Assembly (NCBI GenBank): GCA_947380655.1
Contig: CANCRX010000016.1
Coordinates: 1-54,591 of the forward strand
Direction of reading: 5' to 3'
Source of the DNA: Alcaligenaceae bacterium
GTDB lineage: Bacteria > Pseudomonadota > Gammaproteobacteria > Burkholderiales > Burkholderiaceae_B
Length of the DNA: 54,591 bases
A model generated the notes under the pieces. The model saw only the letters and a list, made by a program, of their open reading frames with translations. It had not been told where the DNA came from and searched no databases. This document shows, one piece after another, positions 1 to 8,047 of this stretch. Position 1 is the stretch's first letter, and the number at the start of each line of letters is the position of its first letter. The position numbers were made by a program, and so were the translations under genes.

Positions 1-2
1 GA

Positions 3-419
3 TTTCCGTTTTCTTCTCAAGCGCAGTGCACGCGTCTCAGTCGTCAGGCGGGGGCGATCGCTATTGCCGCAGGAGTCGGGGCGGGCTTGGGTGCTGCGAC
101 CCCTGCGCATGCGATTGATGTCAACACCGCCTCACCAACGCAGTTGCAAGCCGTCAAAGGTGTTGGGCCGCGCACGGCACAAATCATCGTGCAGGAGCGT
201 GTGAGGGCTGGGAATTTTGAATCGCTAGAGGATTTGTCCGATCGGGTACGTGGTATCGGCGTAAAAAAACTTCAGGCCATGCAGGCAGGTGGCTTACGAG
301 TCGGCAGTGCGGGTTCGAGTCAAGCGCTTGTGGTGTCTGCTGAGCCCGCTGCAGGTCAAAAAAATGTGAAATCAATGACTCATGCTGTGGCAACCCCGTT
401 AATCAGTCCAGCACCTTAA
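3..419 (+). CDS. ComEA-like helix-hairpin-helix DNA-binding protein, 5' end cut by window edge
   Basis: The frame is open from base 3 with no start codon before a TTG at 87, so the true start lies before the window. Residues encoded upstream of that TTG continue a typical Sec signal peptide, with an alanine/glycine-rich core ending in the cleavage-like motif AHA, so a TTG start would cut the signal in half. The mature part opens with IDVNTAS and carries a ComEA-type helix-hairpin-helix (KGVGPRTAQ, then NFESLEDL and GIGVKKL). This family binds double-stranded DNA in the periplasm during natural transformation, or is a small relative of unknown role. The C-terminal 35 or so residues are low complexity. 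No other competence gene is visible here, so the cellular role is inferred from the family only. Confidence 0.8.
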   Translation, partial: FPFSSQAQCTRLSRQAGAIAIAAGVGAGLGAATPAHAIDVNTASPTQLQAVKGVGPRTAQIIVQERVRAGNFESLEDLSDRVRGIGVKKLQAMQAGGLRVGSAGSSQALVVSAEPAAGQKNVKSMTHAVATPLISPAP

Positions 420-470
420 CGTTTCAAAACTGAATTTATAAGGCATTAATTTGTAAATATTCGGCTGGGG

Positions 471-502
471 AACGAGGCTGTCAGTGATACGACGGTCTCG
501 TT
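471..502 (+). other. 12-bp hairpin upstream of cysM
   Basis: The arms at 471-482 and 491-502 can pair over 12 positions, two of them G-U, with an 8-nt loop. No T-run follows, so it is not a classical terminator. It lies 68 bases before the cysM start and could be a leader structure or a weak end signal for the preceding gene. No known riboswitch was recognised. Confidence 0.35.
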
Positions 503-569
503 GCTGCGAGTAAAACAGAGTCGGTTTACTATAAGAACTGATTTTCTGGATCTCTAAAATAATACTCAT

Positions 570-1490
570 ATGAAAACCTATCCAAGCGTTGAAAATACTG
601 TCGGTAATACGCCTCTCGTGCGCCTGATGCGTCTGCCGGGCGCAGTCGTTGCTGAACGTGGCAATGTTGTGTTGGGCAAACTTGAGGGGAACAACCCGGC
701 TGGCTCGGTCAAAGACCGTCCCGCGTTGTCGATGATCCTTGGCGCTGAGGCGCGGGGTGAAATTAAACCTGGCGATACGCTGATCGAGGCGACCAGCGGC
801 AATACAGGAATTGCTTTGGCAATGACGGCAGCGATGCGTGGTTACAAGATGATTCTGATCATGCCGGATAACCTGTCTGTCGAGCGCAGAGCCTCTATGG
901 CTGCTTATGGCGCCAAGCTCATTCTCACGCCTGCAAGTGGTGGTGGCATGGAGTTTGCTCGTGATCTGGCTGGCAAAATGCAGGCAGATGGACAGGGGAT
1001 TGTGCTGGATCAGTTCTCTAACCCTGATAATCCCTTAGCGCATTTTAAAACCACCGGACCAGAGCTCTGGGAGCAGACTGAGGGCAGGATCACGCACTTT
1101 GTCAGTGCCATGGGTACCACCGGAACCATCATGGGTGTTGCGCGTTATTTAAAATCTCGTAATCCGGATATAAAAATAGTAGGAGCCCAGCCGGCAGAAG
1201 GCTCGCAGATTGCCGGTATCCGGAAATGGCCTGAGCAATACCTGCCTGCGATTTACGATCCGAGCCTGGTGGATCAATTTGAATTGATTGAGCAAAAAGA
1301 TGCGGAAAACATGGCGCGCCGCCTGGCTGCTGAGGAAGGGATCTGTGCGGGTGTTTCCGCTGCAGGAGCTTTAGTTGCTGCGCTACGTGTTGCACATACG
1401 GCACGTAATGCCACGATCGCCTTTATTGTCTGCGATCGTGGAGATCGTTATCTGTCGACCGGCTTGTTTGATGAACAACCCGCTGCCTGA
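570..1490 (+). CDS. cysM: Cysteine synthase B (O-acetylserine sulfhydrylase)
   Basis: A PLP-dependent enzyme of the cytoplasm that makes L-cysteine from O-acetylserine and sulfide or thiosulfate. The 306 residues match the usual CysM length. The PLP lysine is K48 in NNPAGSVKDRPA. The phosphate/substrate loop SGNTG is at about 76-80, and a glycine-rich GTTGTIMG segment binds cofactor phosphate further on. The B form is favoured over CysK by the N-terminal pattern (VGNTPLVRL, then LEGNNPAGSVKDR) and the short C-terminus. It stands alone, 150 bases after the ComEA-like gene and convergent with mltB (12-base gap), so it probably has its own promoter. Function is well supported; sulfur-donor preference is not visible. 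Confidence 0.93.
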   Translation: MKTYPSVENTVGNTPLVRLMRLPGAVVAERGNVVLGKLEGNNPAGSVKDRPALSMILGAEARGEIKPGDTLIEATSGNTGIALAMTAAMRGYKMILIMPDNLSVERRASMAAYGAKLILTPASGGGMEFARDLAGKMQADGQGIVLDQFSNPDNPLAHFKTTGPELWEQTEGRITHFVSAMGTTGTIMGVARYLKSRNPDIKIVGAQPAEGSQIAGIRKWPEQYLPAIYDPSLVDQFELIEQKDAENMARRLAAEEGICAGVSAAGALVAALRVAHTARNATIAFIVCDRGDRYLSTGLFDEQPAA

Positions 1491-1502
1491 GTCATTTGTT
1501 GA

Positions 1503-2663
1503 CTAAGGTTTGTTAACTAAGGCGGCAGCTAAATCCGTGATCGCCGCAGCATAAAAGTAGCTGCGGTTATACATGGTGATTGCAAAAAAGTTCGGAGTTG
1601 CCGTGCGTAACTCCGAGGTTCCTTGTGACTCCTCCACCAGATCAATCACTCCCAGCGCACCCCGCATCCAGTTTTGAACACCTGCGGGCTGATGAGGGGC
1701 GAGTTTGGCGCCAGCCTCTTTCAGCTCAGGCCAGTCCAGCGTTGGTTTGAGTCCCCCATCCACGAGTTTGGCGGCATCTGCAGGCAGAATGACTGGAGCA
1801 AAGACCGGCACACCACGCTGCCAGCCGTGTTCAACCAGATAATTTGCGACCGACATAATGGCATCGGCACGGTTACCGATCAAATCAATTTGCTGCACGC
1901 CCGCGGCACTGACCGCAAAGCGTTTGATGCTGCTGGGCATAAATTGTGGGATGCCGACCGCCCCAGCGTATGACCCTTTGAGGATACGAGCATTGATTTT
2001 GCCTGTCAGATCGAGCTCGATCAGGTCCGCCAGATTGTTACGAAACATCTCTGCACGTTCAGGGCGGCTAGGATCGGGGTAATCAAAACCGAGTGTGGCT
2101 AATGCATCCAGCGCACGGAAATTGCCCATGTTTTTGCCATAAAGCGTTTCAACGCCAATCAGTGCTGCAATAATTTGTTGGGGCACTCCGTAGCGTTGCT
2201 CTGCGCGATCCAGTGCAGAGGCGTTGGCTTTCATGAATTCACGTCCCTGAGCGATCGTGATGGGGTCGAGTCGTCTGGCCCGATAAGTCTGCCAGCTGCG
2301 AGGCACCCGTGGCTGCCCGGTTGCAACGGGTGCAATCAGTCTGGCAACGGTGGCGCTGTAGCGGGCTTCGTCCAGCAGTTTCAGGATGTCGGGCTCGGAC
2401 AGATTTCTTGATGAGGCGAGATTTTGGGCAAATTTACGAACATCGGGACGCTGGGTCGACGAGGCAAAGCCGCCTTTGGGCGCGCCAGGAGGCGGGGCAT
2501 CTGCCTGCTCTTGCTGGCTGGAAACCTGGCCAAAGGGTTGAGAGGACGACCCTGCGCCAGGTTTGCCTGTATTGCCAGAGGCAGATGAATTTGACTGGCT
2601 GGCACATCCCCCGAGTAGGGTGGAAAGCAGCACGATTTGCACAAAACGCCAACTGATGGACAT
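1503..2663 (-). CDS. mltB: Lytic murein transglycosylase B, lipoprotein
   Basis: Membrane-bound murein hydrolase that cleaves the MurNAc-GlcNAc bond to give 1,6-anhydro ends. The N-terminus is a lipoprotein signal with lipobox LGGC (Cys20), so the enzyme should be anchored to a membrane facing the periplasm. A serine/proline-rich linker of about 50 residues follows, then the SLT-B catalytic domain. The catalytic glutamate is in GVETLYGKN (about E172), with the family motifs GSYAGAVGIPQFMPSS and NYLVEHGW downstream. The ATG at 2663 is preceded by AAGGAAG at good spacing. The start codon lies only 10 bases from that of the divergent deacetylase gene, so each promoter must lie inside or very near the other gene. 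Confidence 0.9.
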   Translation of the reverse strand: MSISWRFVQIVLLSTLLGGCASQSNSSASGNTGKPGAGSSSQPFGQVSSQQEQADAPPPGAPKGGFASSTQRPDVRKFAQNLASSRNLSEPDILKLLDEARYSATVARLIAPVATGQPRVPRSWQTYRARRLDPITIAQGREFMKANASALDRAEQRYGVPQQIIAALIGVETLYGKNMGNFRALDALATLGFDYPDPSRPERAEMFRNNLADLIELDLTGKINARILKGSYAGAVGIPQFMPSSIKRFAVSAAGVQQIDLIGNRADAIMSVANYLVEHGWQRGVPVFAPVILPADAAKLVDGGLKPTLDWPELKEAGAKLAPHQPAGVQNWMRGALGVIDLVEESQGTSELRTATPNFFAITMYNRSYFYAAAITDLAAALVNKP

Positions 2664-2673
2664 AATCTTCCTT

Positions 2674-3600
2674 ATGGAGACTCTCTATATTACTCATCCG
2701 TCCTGTCGTTTGCACGATATGGGCGACTGGCATCCTGAAAGCCCCGACCGGTTGGATGCAATTTCTGACCAGATGCTTGCCAGCGGACTGGCGTCCTATG
2801 TGCATGATCTGGGGCATGTTGTCCCCGTGACCCGAGAGGCTTTACTCAGAGTCCATACCGCAGATTACCTGGATCACCTGGAGTCTGTCTCGCCTCGCGA
2901 GGGGGTGCACGAGATTGACGGCGATACGCTGATGAATGCGCATACCCTTGAGGCGGCCAAGCATGCCGCGGGGGCGGTGGTTGCTGCGGTTGACGCGGTC
3001 ATGCAGGGGCAGACTACGACGTCGTTTTGCGCAGTCAGACCGCCGGGTCATCATGCTTTACCTGATCAGGCAATGGGATTTTGTTTTTTTAACAACATCG
3101 GGGTGGCTGCTGCGCATGCGATGGCGGTGTATGGGGTCAAACGTCTAGCGATCATTGATTTTGATGTGCATCATGGCAATGGCACCGAAGCCATGTTTGC
3201 GAATGTCCCTGAGGTCCTGATGTGTAGTTTTTTTCAGCATCCTTTGTTTCCACACACGGGCACGCAGCAGCCGGCTTCAAACATGCTGAATGTCCCCGTT
3301 CCTGCTTATACCAACGGTAAAGCGGTGCGTGAGATCGTACGTGAGCAATGGTTGCCCAGGCTTGAGGCCCACAGACCAGAATTGATACTGATCTCCGCTG
3401 GTTTTGATGCGCACAGGGAGGACGATATGGGTCAGATGGGTCTGGTTGAGGCGGATTACGCGTGGATCACGACCCAATTGGTTGAACTGGCTGCCCGCCA
3501 TGCACAGGGGCGGGTGATTAGCACCCTGGAGGGGGGCTATAACCTCTCAGCATTAGGGCGCAGTGTTGTGGCGCATATTCGAGCGCTTTCGGCGCTTTAA
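2674..3600 (+). CDS. Histone deacetylase family protein (zinc amidohydrolase)
   Basis: A 308-residue class II HDAC-like enzyme. Bacterial members remove acetyl groups from polyamines or other small amides. Motifs in order are RPPGHH (123-127, catalytic His pair), GFCFFNN, IDFDVHHGNGT (zinc ligands D164 and H166), and SAGFDAH with the second metal aspartate, then LEGGYN near the end. All catalytic residues are present. I chose the ATG at 2674 (METLYITHP), the usual family N-terminus. An in-frame ATG at 2656 overlaps the mltB start, and neither has a strong Shine-Dalgarno. The substrate cannot be read from context, as the neighbours are cell-wall and ETF genes. Confidence 0.85.
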   Translation: METLYITHPSCRLHDMGDWHPESPDRLDAISDQMLASGLASYVHDLGHVVPVTREALLRVHTADYLDHLESVSPREGVHEIDGDTLMNAHTLEAAKHAAGAVVAAVDAVMQGQTTTSFCAVRPPGHHALPDQAMGFCFFNNIGVAAAHAMAVYGVKRLAIIDFDVHHGNGTEAMFANVPEVLMCSFFQHPLFPHTGTQQPASNMLNVPVPAYTNGKAVREIVREQWLPRLEAHRPELILISAGFDAHREDDMGQMGLVEADYAWITTQLVELAARHAQGRVISTLEGGYNLSALGRSVVAHIRALSAL

Positions 3601-3689
3601 TGCGGTTTTATGGCCGTTTATTTGTAGGTATCGAGGTGTGCAAGCGAAATTTACCCATCGGGGTAAAATCAGAAGGTTATGTTTGGATA

Positions 3690-3724
3690 CCAACCCAATT
3701 TTGCTGTGGTTGGGCTTTTTTTTA
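3690..3724 (+). terminator. Intrinsic terminator just before etfB
   Basis: CCAACC (3690-3695) pairs with GGTTGG (3708-3713) and is followed within two bases by a T-run. It ends only 17 bases before the etfB start codon. It either ends the deacetylase transcript or acts as an attenuator in an etfB leader. Another hairpin (3650-3667, TTTACCC / GGGTAAA) precedes it. Confidence 0.65.
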
Positions 3725-3741
3725 TATTTGGAGATCGCTGG

Positions 3742-4491
3742 ATGAAGGTGCTTGTGCCTGTTAAGCGCGTCGTTGATTACAACGTCAAAGTTCGCGTCAA
3801 GTCAGATCAGTCGGGTGTGGATATCGCAAACGTCAAGATGTCGATGAACCCCTTCGATGAGATCGGTGTAGAAGAAGCCACCCGCCTGAAAGAAAAAGGT
3901 GCTGCGACAGAAGTGATCGCCGTGTCCTGTGGCGTCGCGCAATGCCAGGAAACACTGCGCACTGCAATGGCGATTGGTGCGGACCGTGGAATTTTGGTGC
4001 AAACCGATGTTGAGTTACAGCCGCTGGCCGTTGCAAAACTCCTGAAAGTGATTGCTGAAAAAGAACAGCCTGGTCTGATCATTCTTGGTAAACAGGCAAT
4101 CGATGACGATGCGAACCAGACCGGCCAGATGCTGGCTGCGATGCTGGGTTGGTCGCAAGCCACTTTTGCCAGCAAAATTGAACTTGGTGAGGGTGTCGCA
4201 CGTGTGACACGCGAAGTCGACGGCGGTCTCGAAACCATCGAGCTCAAATTACCCGCGATCGTGACGACGGATTTGCGTTTGAACGAGCCTCGCTATGTCA
4301 CGCTGCCCAACATCATGAAGGCTAAGAAAAAGCAGCTCGATACATTTTCTCCCGAAGACCTGGGTGTAGATGTCAATCCACGCCTGAAAACTCTCAAAGT
4401 ATCCGAGCCGCCATCGCGCTCGGCTGGAGTCAAAGTGCCCGATGTCGCCGCACTGATCGATAAACTCAAGAACGAAGCAAAGGTGGTGTAA
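3742..4491 (+). CDS. etfB: Electron transfer flavoprotein beta subunit
   Basis: The small ETF subunit (249 aa). It holds the AMP moiety and, with EtfA, carries electrons from acyl-CoA dehydrogenases to ETF:ubiquinone oxidoreductase. The N-terminus MKVLVPVKRVVDYNVKVRVK is the hallmark of the family. NPFDEIGVEEA and GKQAIDDDANQTGQMLA are the conserved nucleotide and recognition segments. An upstream in-frame ATG at 3679 would lie across the terminator, so I chose 3742, which has GGAG ten bases before. It is followed two bases later by etfA, forming a two-gene operon. The two acyl-CoA dehydrogenases in this window are plausible electron donors. Confidence 0.95.
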   Translation: MKVLVPVKRVVDYNVKVRVKSDQSGVDIANVKMSMNPFDEIGVEEATRLKEKGAATEVIAVSCGVAQCQETLRTAMAIGADRGILVQTDVELQPLAVAKLLKVIAEKEQPGLIILGKQAIDDDANQTGQMLAAMLGWSQATFASKIELGEGVARVTREVDGGLETIELKLPAIVTTDLRLNEPRYVTLPNIMKAKKKQLDTFSPEDLGVDVNPRLKTLKVSEPPSRSAGVKVPDVAALIDKLKNEAKVV

Positions 4492-4493
4492 CC

Positions 4494-5420
4494 ATGTCAG
4501 TTTTAGTCATTGCTGAACACGATAACGCCCAACTCAAGGGCGCAACCCTGAATGTCGTCGCAGCCGCTTCCAAAATTGGTGGCGATGTACACGTGCTGGT
4601 TGCAGGGGCAAATGCTGCTGCCGTTGCAGAGCAGGCTTCCAAAATTTCAGGTGTCTCAAAAGTATTGCTGGCTGACTCGCCTGCGTTTGCGGATGCCTTG
4701 GCAGAAAACGTTGCTGAACAAGTGTTAGCACTTGCAGGCAGCTACAGCCACATTTTGTTTGCGGCAACTGCCTCAGGCAAAAACGTTTCTCCACGCGTGG
4801 CCGCTCGTTTGGACGTCGCTCAGATTTCTGAGATCACGGCTGTTGATTCACCTGATACTTTCCAACGTCCGATCTATGCAGGTAATGCGATTGCTACGGT
4901 GCAGTCTACTGACCCTGTCAAGGTCATTACAGTGCGTACCACTGGTTTTGACGCTGCAGCACTCGGTGGTAGCGCGGCAGTTGAAACTATCACAGCGGCT
5001 GCGGACGCAGGGTTGTCGACCTTTCTGGGTCGCGAAGTCGCTAAAAGCGATCGTCCTGAACTCGCCGGTGCACGTGTTGTTGTTTCAGGTGGCCGCGGTA
5101 TGGGTAGCGCAGAAAACTTCAAGATCCTTGATCCGCTCGCTGACAAACTCGGTGCAGCATTAGGTGCTTCGCGTGCTGCGGTCGATGCAGGCTATGCACC
5201 GAACGACTGGCAGGTTGGACAGACTGGAAAGATTGTGGCTCCATCTTTGTATGTCGCGATTGGTATTTCTGGTGCGATCCAGCACTTGGCTGGTATGAAG
5301 GACTCTAAAGTCATTGTCGCTGTCAACAAAGACACCGAGGCGCCGATTTTTGGTGTGGCGGATTACGGTCTGGTGGCTGATTTGTTTACTGCCGTGCCCG
5401 AGATTGTGACTGCACTTTAA
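4494..5420 (+). CDS. etfA: Electron transfer flavoprotein alpha subunit
   Basis: The FAD-bearing ETF subunit (308 aa). The N-terminal domain resembles EtfB. The C-terminal FAD domain shows SGGRGMGS, ASRAAVDAGY, GQTGKIVAP and ISGAIQHLAGM in the usual order, then VAVNKDTEAPIF and ADYGLVADLF. Lengths and motifs are all normal. It is co-transcribed with etfB and followed by a strong terminator. Confidence 0.96.
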   Translation: MSVLVIAEHDNAQLKGATLNVVAAASKIGGDVHVLVAGANAAAVAEQASKISGVSKVLLADSPAFADALAENVAEQVLALAGSYSHILFAATASGKNVSPRVAARLDVAQISEITAVDSPDTFQRPIYAGNAIATVQSTDPVKVITVRTTGFDAAALGGSAAVETITAAADAGLSTFLGREVAKSDRPELAGARVVVSGGRGMGSAENFKILDPLADKLGAALGASRAAVDAGYAPNDWQVGQTGKIVAPSLYVAIGISGAIQHLAGMKDSKVIVAVNKDTEAPIFGVADYGLVADLFTAVPEIVTAL

Positions 5421-5430
5421 GCTGTGATTG

Positions 5431-5463
5431 AAAAAAAACCGTCCAGATGGGCGGTTTTTTTTT
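5431..5463 (+). terminator. Intrinsic terminator after etfBA
   Basis: A run of eight A, then ACCGTCC / GGGCGGT with a 4-base loop, then nine T. The A-run and T-run make it look bidirectional. It lies about 15 bases after the etfA stop. Confidence 0.9.
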
Positions 5464-5520
5464 AGACTTTTTCTACATTTCGTAGCGTTGCTAAACGATT
5501 AGATTCATAGGTTAAGTGTC

Positions 5521-6759
5521 ATGTCATTGCATACAAAAATCAAAGCACTGGTATTCTCAACAAGCTTATTGTCATTGGCGATGTTAAGCGGTTGTTCGAT
5601 TATCGGGCCGGATTTCAATGATATGACTGAGGCTTATGAGAAAGCCATGGACATGCATCAGAAAAAGTCACTGCTGACGAATATGTTGCGCGCTTCAGAT
5701 AATTTGCCTTTGATTTTTACTGATGTCACCACGGTGACCGGAACCGGTGCCATCGCGACAAGTAACTCTATTGGTGCCAATATTCAAGGTGTTGATCCAA
5801 GCACGGTGGGTGGGTATTTTTCTCCTCGTCCCGGCAGTGGTGCCAACATCAGCTCCTCGCTCACGACTAATCGTTCTTTTACGTTTAGCCTTGGCTCCTT
5901 GAATAACGAGGAGTTTTTCAGAGGGTTTTTGACGGACACCACTCTGGATGATATGTATTTCTTTATGAAAACTGATGCGCCACCGCGCGAATTCATCACT
6001 GCGCTGTTAGTGGATTCGATAGAAGTTAAAGGCAGTGATGGAACAAAAAAAACGTATATGAATGATCCCGCCAGTGCGGACTATTCAGCTTACAGGGCTG
6101 TGGTGCAGCACTTGCTTGACGATGGTCTGACAGCAGAGGTTACGAATGATGTTGTTCCGATCGGCCCCATCTTTTCCAAAGAGGATGTCGCGAAGTTCAT
6201 GCCTGAAATATCCAAACTGCAGCAGTCGAAAATATTTTTGCGAAAAGTTCGTCAGAATCCTGAAGGGTATCAGTTAAGTTTGGAGCGGCAGCGTGCCAAA
6301 CTATGCATGGATTCCCCTAAAGAATCTCGCCACTATGGTCGTTCAATGGATTGTGGCAAGGCTGTCAAACCTGACTATACGGCCACCACCACCGGTATCG
6401 GTCGATTGGCCACAGCCAATGATTCACTCGTGATCAAGTTGCGTTCGACCCGATCAGTATTTCGTTACCTTGGAAGGATTATTGCCTTGCAAATGGGTCC
6501 AAATCCCGTTGTCACGCAGATCACCGTAAAAAATGATTTGGGTCAGCAACAAGAAATACCGATTCTCCTCATTGAGAAAAACGCAAGGTTTTCTGCAAAT
6601 CAGGTGATCGCCTCGACTAACTATCAGGGCGACGTGTATAGCATTCCATTTAAAAACTCAGGTTATTCCGCGAAAATTTTTGATCTCCTGTCGGTGATGG
6701 TCACTATGAATAAAATTCCTGGGTCTATTCCTACCTCACCAGGCGTGCTGGTTCGCTAA
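5521..6759 (+). CDS. Predicted lipoprotein of unknown function
   Basis: I do not recognise a characterised family. The 412-residue product begins with a lipoprotein signal (basic start, hydrophobic core, lipobox LSGC with Cys25). Serine at +2 suggests outer-membrane sorting. After the lipobox comes a helical stretch, then LLTNMLRASDNLPLIFTDV, a pattern I associate with hypothetical lipoproteins in other proteobacteria. A serine/glycine/threonine-rich region follows (residues about 80-130), and the C-terminal half is mixed alpha/beta. It starts 57 bases after the etfA terminator and ends 25 bases before the monooxygenase gene. No partner protein is visible. Confidence 0.7.
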   Translation: MSLHTKIKALVFSTSLLSLAMLSGCSIIGPDFNDMTEAYEKAMDMHQKKSLLTNMLRASDNLPLIFTDVTTVTGTGAIATSNSIGANIQGVDPSTVGGYFSPRPGSGANISSSLTTNRSFTFSLGSLNNEEFFRGFLTDTTLDDMYFFMKTDAPPREFITALLVDSIEVKGSDGTKKTYMNDPASADYSAYRAVVQHLLDDGLTAEVTNDVVPIGPIFSKEDVAKFMPEISKLQQSKIFLRKVRQNPEGYQLSLERQRAKLCMDSPKESRHYGRSMDCGKAVKPDYTATTTGIGRLATANDSLVIKLRSTRSVFRYLGRIIALQMGPNPVVTQITVKNDLGQQQEIPILLIEKNARFSANQVIASTNYQGDVYSIPFKNSGYSAKIFDLLSVMVTMNKIPGSIPTSPGVLVR

Positions 6760-6784
6760 AGACTACTTTTACAGAATAAAAAGT

Positions 6785-8029
6785 ATGACGTTCACTCTTT
6801 CCCGAACCTCGTCAACGATCGCCGTGGTGGGCGGCTCGCTGGGTGGTTTGATCGCCGCTAATTTACTGTGCAGGGCAGGGTGGGATGTCCATGTCTATGA
6901 AAAAGCGGCTAGCGATCTTGAAAGTCGAGGAGCAGGCCTGGTGATCCAGTCTGAGCTGCTGGCGGTGCTTGCCGAGGCTGGTGTCCTGATCGACGAAACC
7001 ATCGGTGTCAATATAAAAGAAAGGATCACTCTCCTGCAGGATGGCTCTAAAGCGGGGGCGCTTCAATACCCTCAGATCTATACCGCCTGGAGCACGCTCT
7101 ATCACAAGCTGCGGCAAGCCTTACCTGCTGGTCGTTATCACTTGAACAAGGAATTGACACGTGTTGAACAGGATCAACAGGCAGTCACTCTGAGTTTTGA
7201 GGATGGTACCGAGGTCCAGGCCTCCTTGCTACTTGCTGCAGATGGCGTGCATTCCAGTGTCCGCCATCTCTTGAATCCGACGGCAACTTTAGAATATGCA
7301 GGTTATGTAGCGTGGCGGGGTATGGTTGAAGAGTCGCTGCTCTCAACCCGTGCATTAACAGAGTTATTTCCTTATATCGGGTTTTCTTTGCCGCCTCATG
7401 AACAAATACTTGGTTACCCCGTACCTGGGGCGGATCAGTCAGTCTGTCCGGGTGAACGTCGCTATAACTTTGTCTGGTACAGACCCGCACCCAAAGATAC
7501 TGTTCTGCGCGATCTGTTGACGGACTCGACAGGAAAAACCTGGCCTGAAGGCATCGCACCTCCGCTCATCCGACCTGAGATCATTGAGCAAACGCGTTTG
7601 GCTGCTCACGCCTTACTGCCCCCTCAGTTTGCTGAAATCGTTGATCAGACAGAGCATTTGTTTTTTCAACCAGTTTTTGATTTGTCTTGCGATCGCTTGG
7701 TATCCGGACATGTGGCGATCATGGGTGATGCCGCGTTTGTCGCCAGACCCCATTGCGCAATGGGGACAACCAAGGCTGCAGGTGATGCGAAGGCCTTTGT
7801 AACTGCACTGCAAAATCACAATGATCTTCAGCAAGCGCTGGGTGCTTATGAGCGCTCGAGATTACGTTTTGGTCGGATGGTGACGGACTATGCCCGCGAA
7901 TTAGGTGCTTATATGCAAGTGCACTCAGATGCCCTGGACGGGCGGGTGATGCAAGGACATCAACCCACTCCTGAAGCCATCATGCGCGATATCGGTGTGC
8001 CGTTAGCGTCCTGGTACGAAACGATTTAA
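6785..8029 (+). CDS. FAD-dependent monooxygenase, 2,6-dihydroxypyridine 3-hydroxylase-like
   Basis: Class A flavoprotein hydroxylase (414 aa). The N-terminus has the dinucleotide fold VVGGSLGGLIAA (about 14-25) ending in an acidic residue in VYEKA. A second FAD motif GDAAFVARPH binds the pyrophosphate and ribityl chain. GYVAWRGMVEE and the C-terminal half resemble 2,6-dihydroxypyridine 3-monooxygenase of nicotine catabolism. These enzymes hydroxylate an electron-rich aromatic ring with NAD(P)H and O2. It is convergent with the N-carbamoyl hydrolase operon (18-base gap). No other nicotine or pyridine gene is present, so the substrate is open; related members act on salicylate or urate-like rings. 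Confidence 0.75.
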   Translation: MTFTLSRTSSTIAVVGGSLGGLIAANLLCRAGWDVHVYEKAASDLESRGAGLVIQSELLAVLAEAGVLIDETIGVNIKERITLLQDGSKAGALQYPQIYTAWSTLYHKLRQALPAGRYHLNKELTRVEQDQQAVTLSFEDGTEVQASLLLAADGVHSSVRHLLNPTATLEYAGYVAWRGMVEESLLSTRALTELFPYIGFSLPPHEQILGYPVPGADQSVCPGERRYNFVWYRPAPKDTVLRDLLTDSTGKTWPEGIAPPLIRPEIIEQTRLAAHALLPPQFAEIVDQTEHLFFQPVFDLSCDRLVSGHVAIMGDAAFVARPHCAMGTTKAAGDAKAFVTALQNHNDLQQALGAYERSRLRFGRMVTDYARELGAYMQVHSDALDGRVMQGHQPTPEAIMRDIGVPLASWYETI

Positions 8030-8047
8030 ATAGAAATTACACACAAC

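Noticed and set aside
87..419. TTG at 87 as the start of the ComEA-like gene
   Set aside because: It would remove half of the signal peptide, and the frame is open to the window edge.
6785..8029. Nicotine or nicotinate degradation cluster
   Set aside because: Only the FAD hydroxylase fits; the adjacent hydrolases match carbamoyl-amino-acid enzymes and no other pyridine genes are present.
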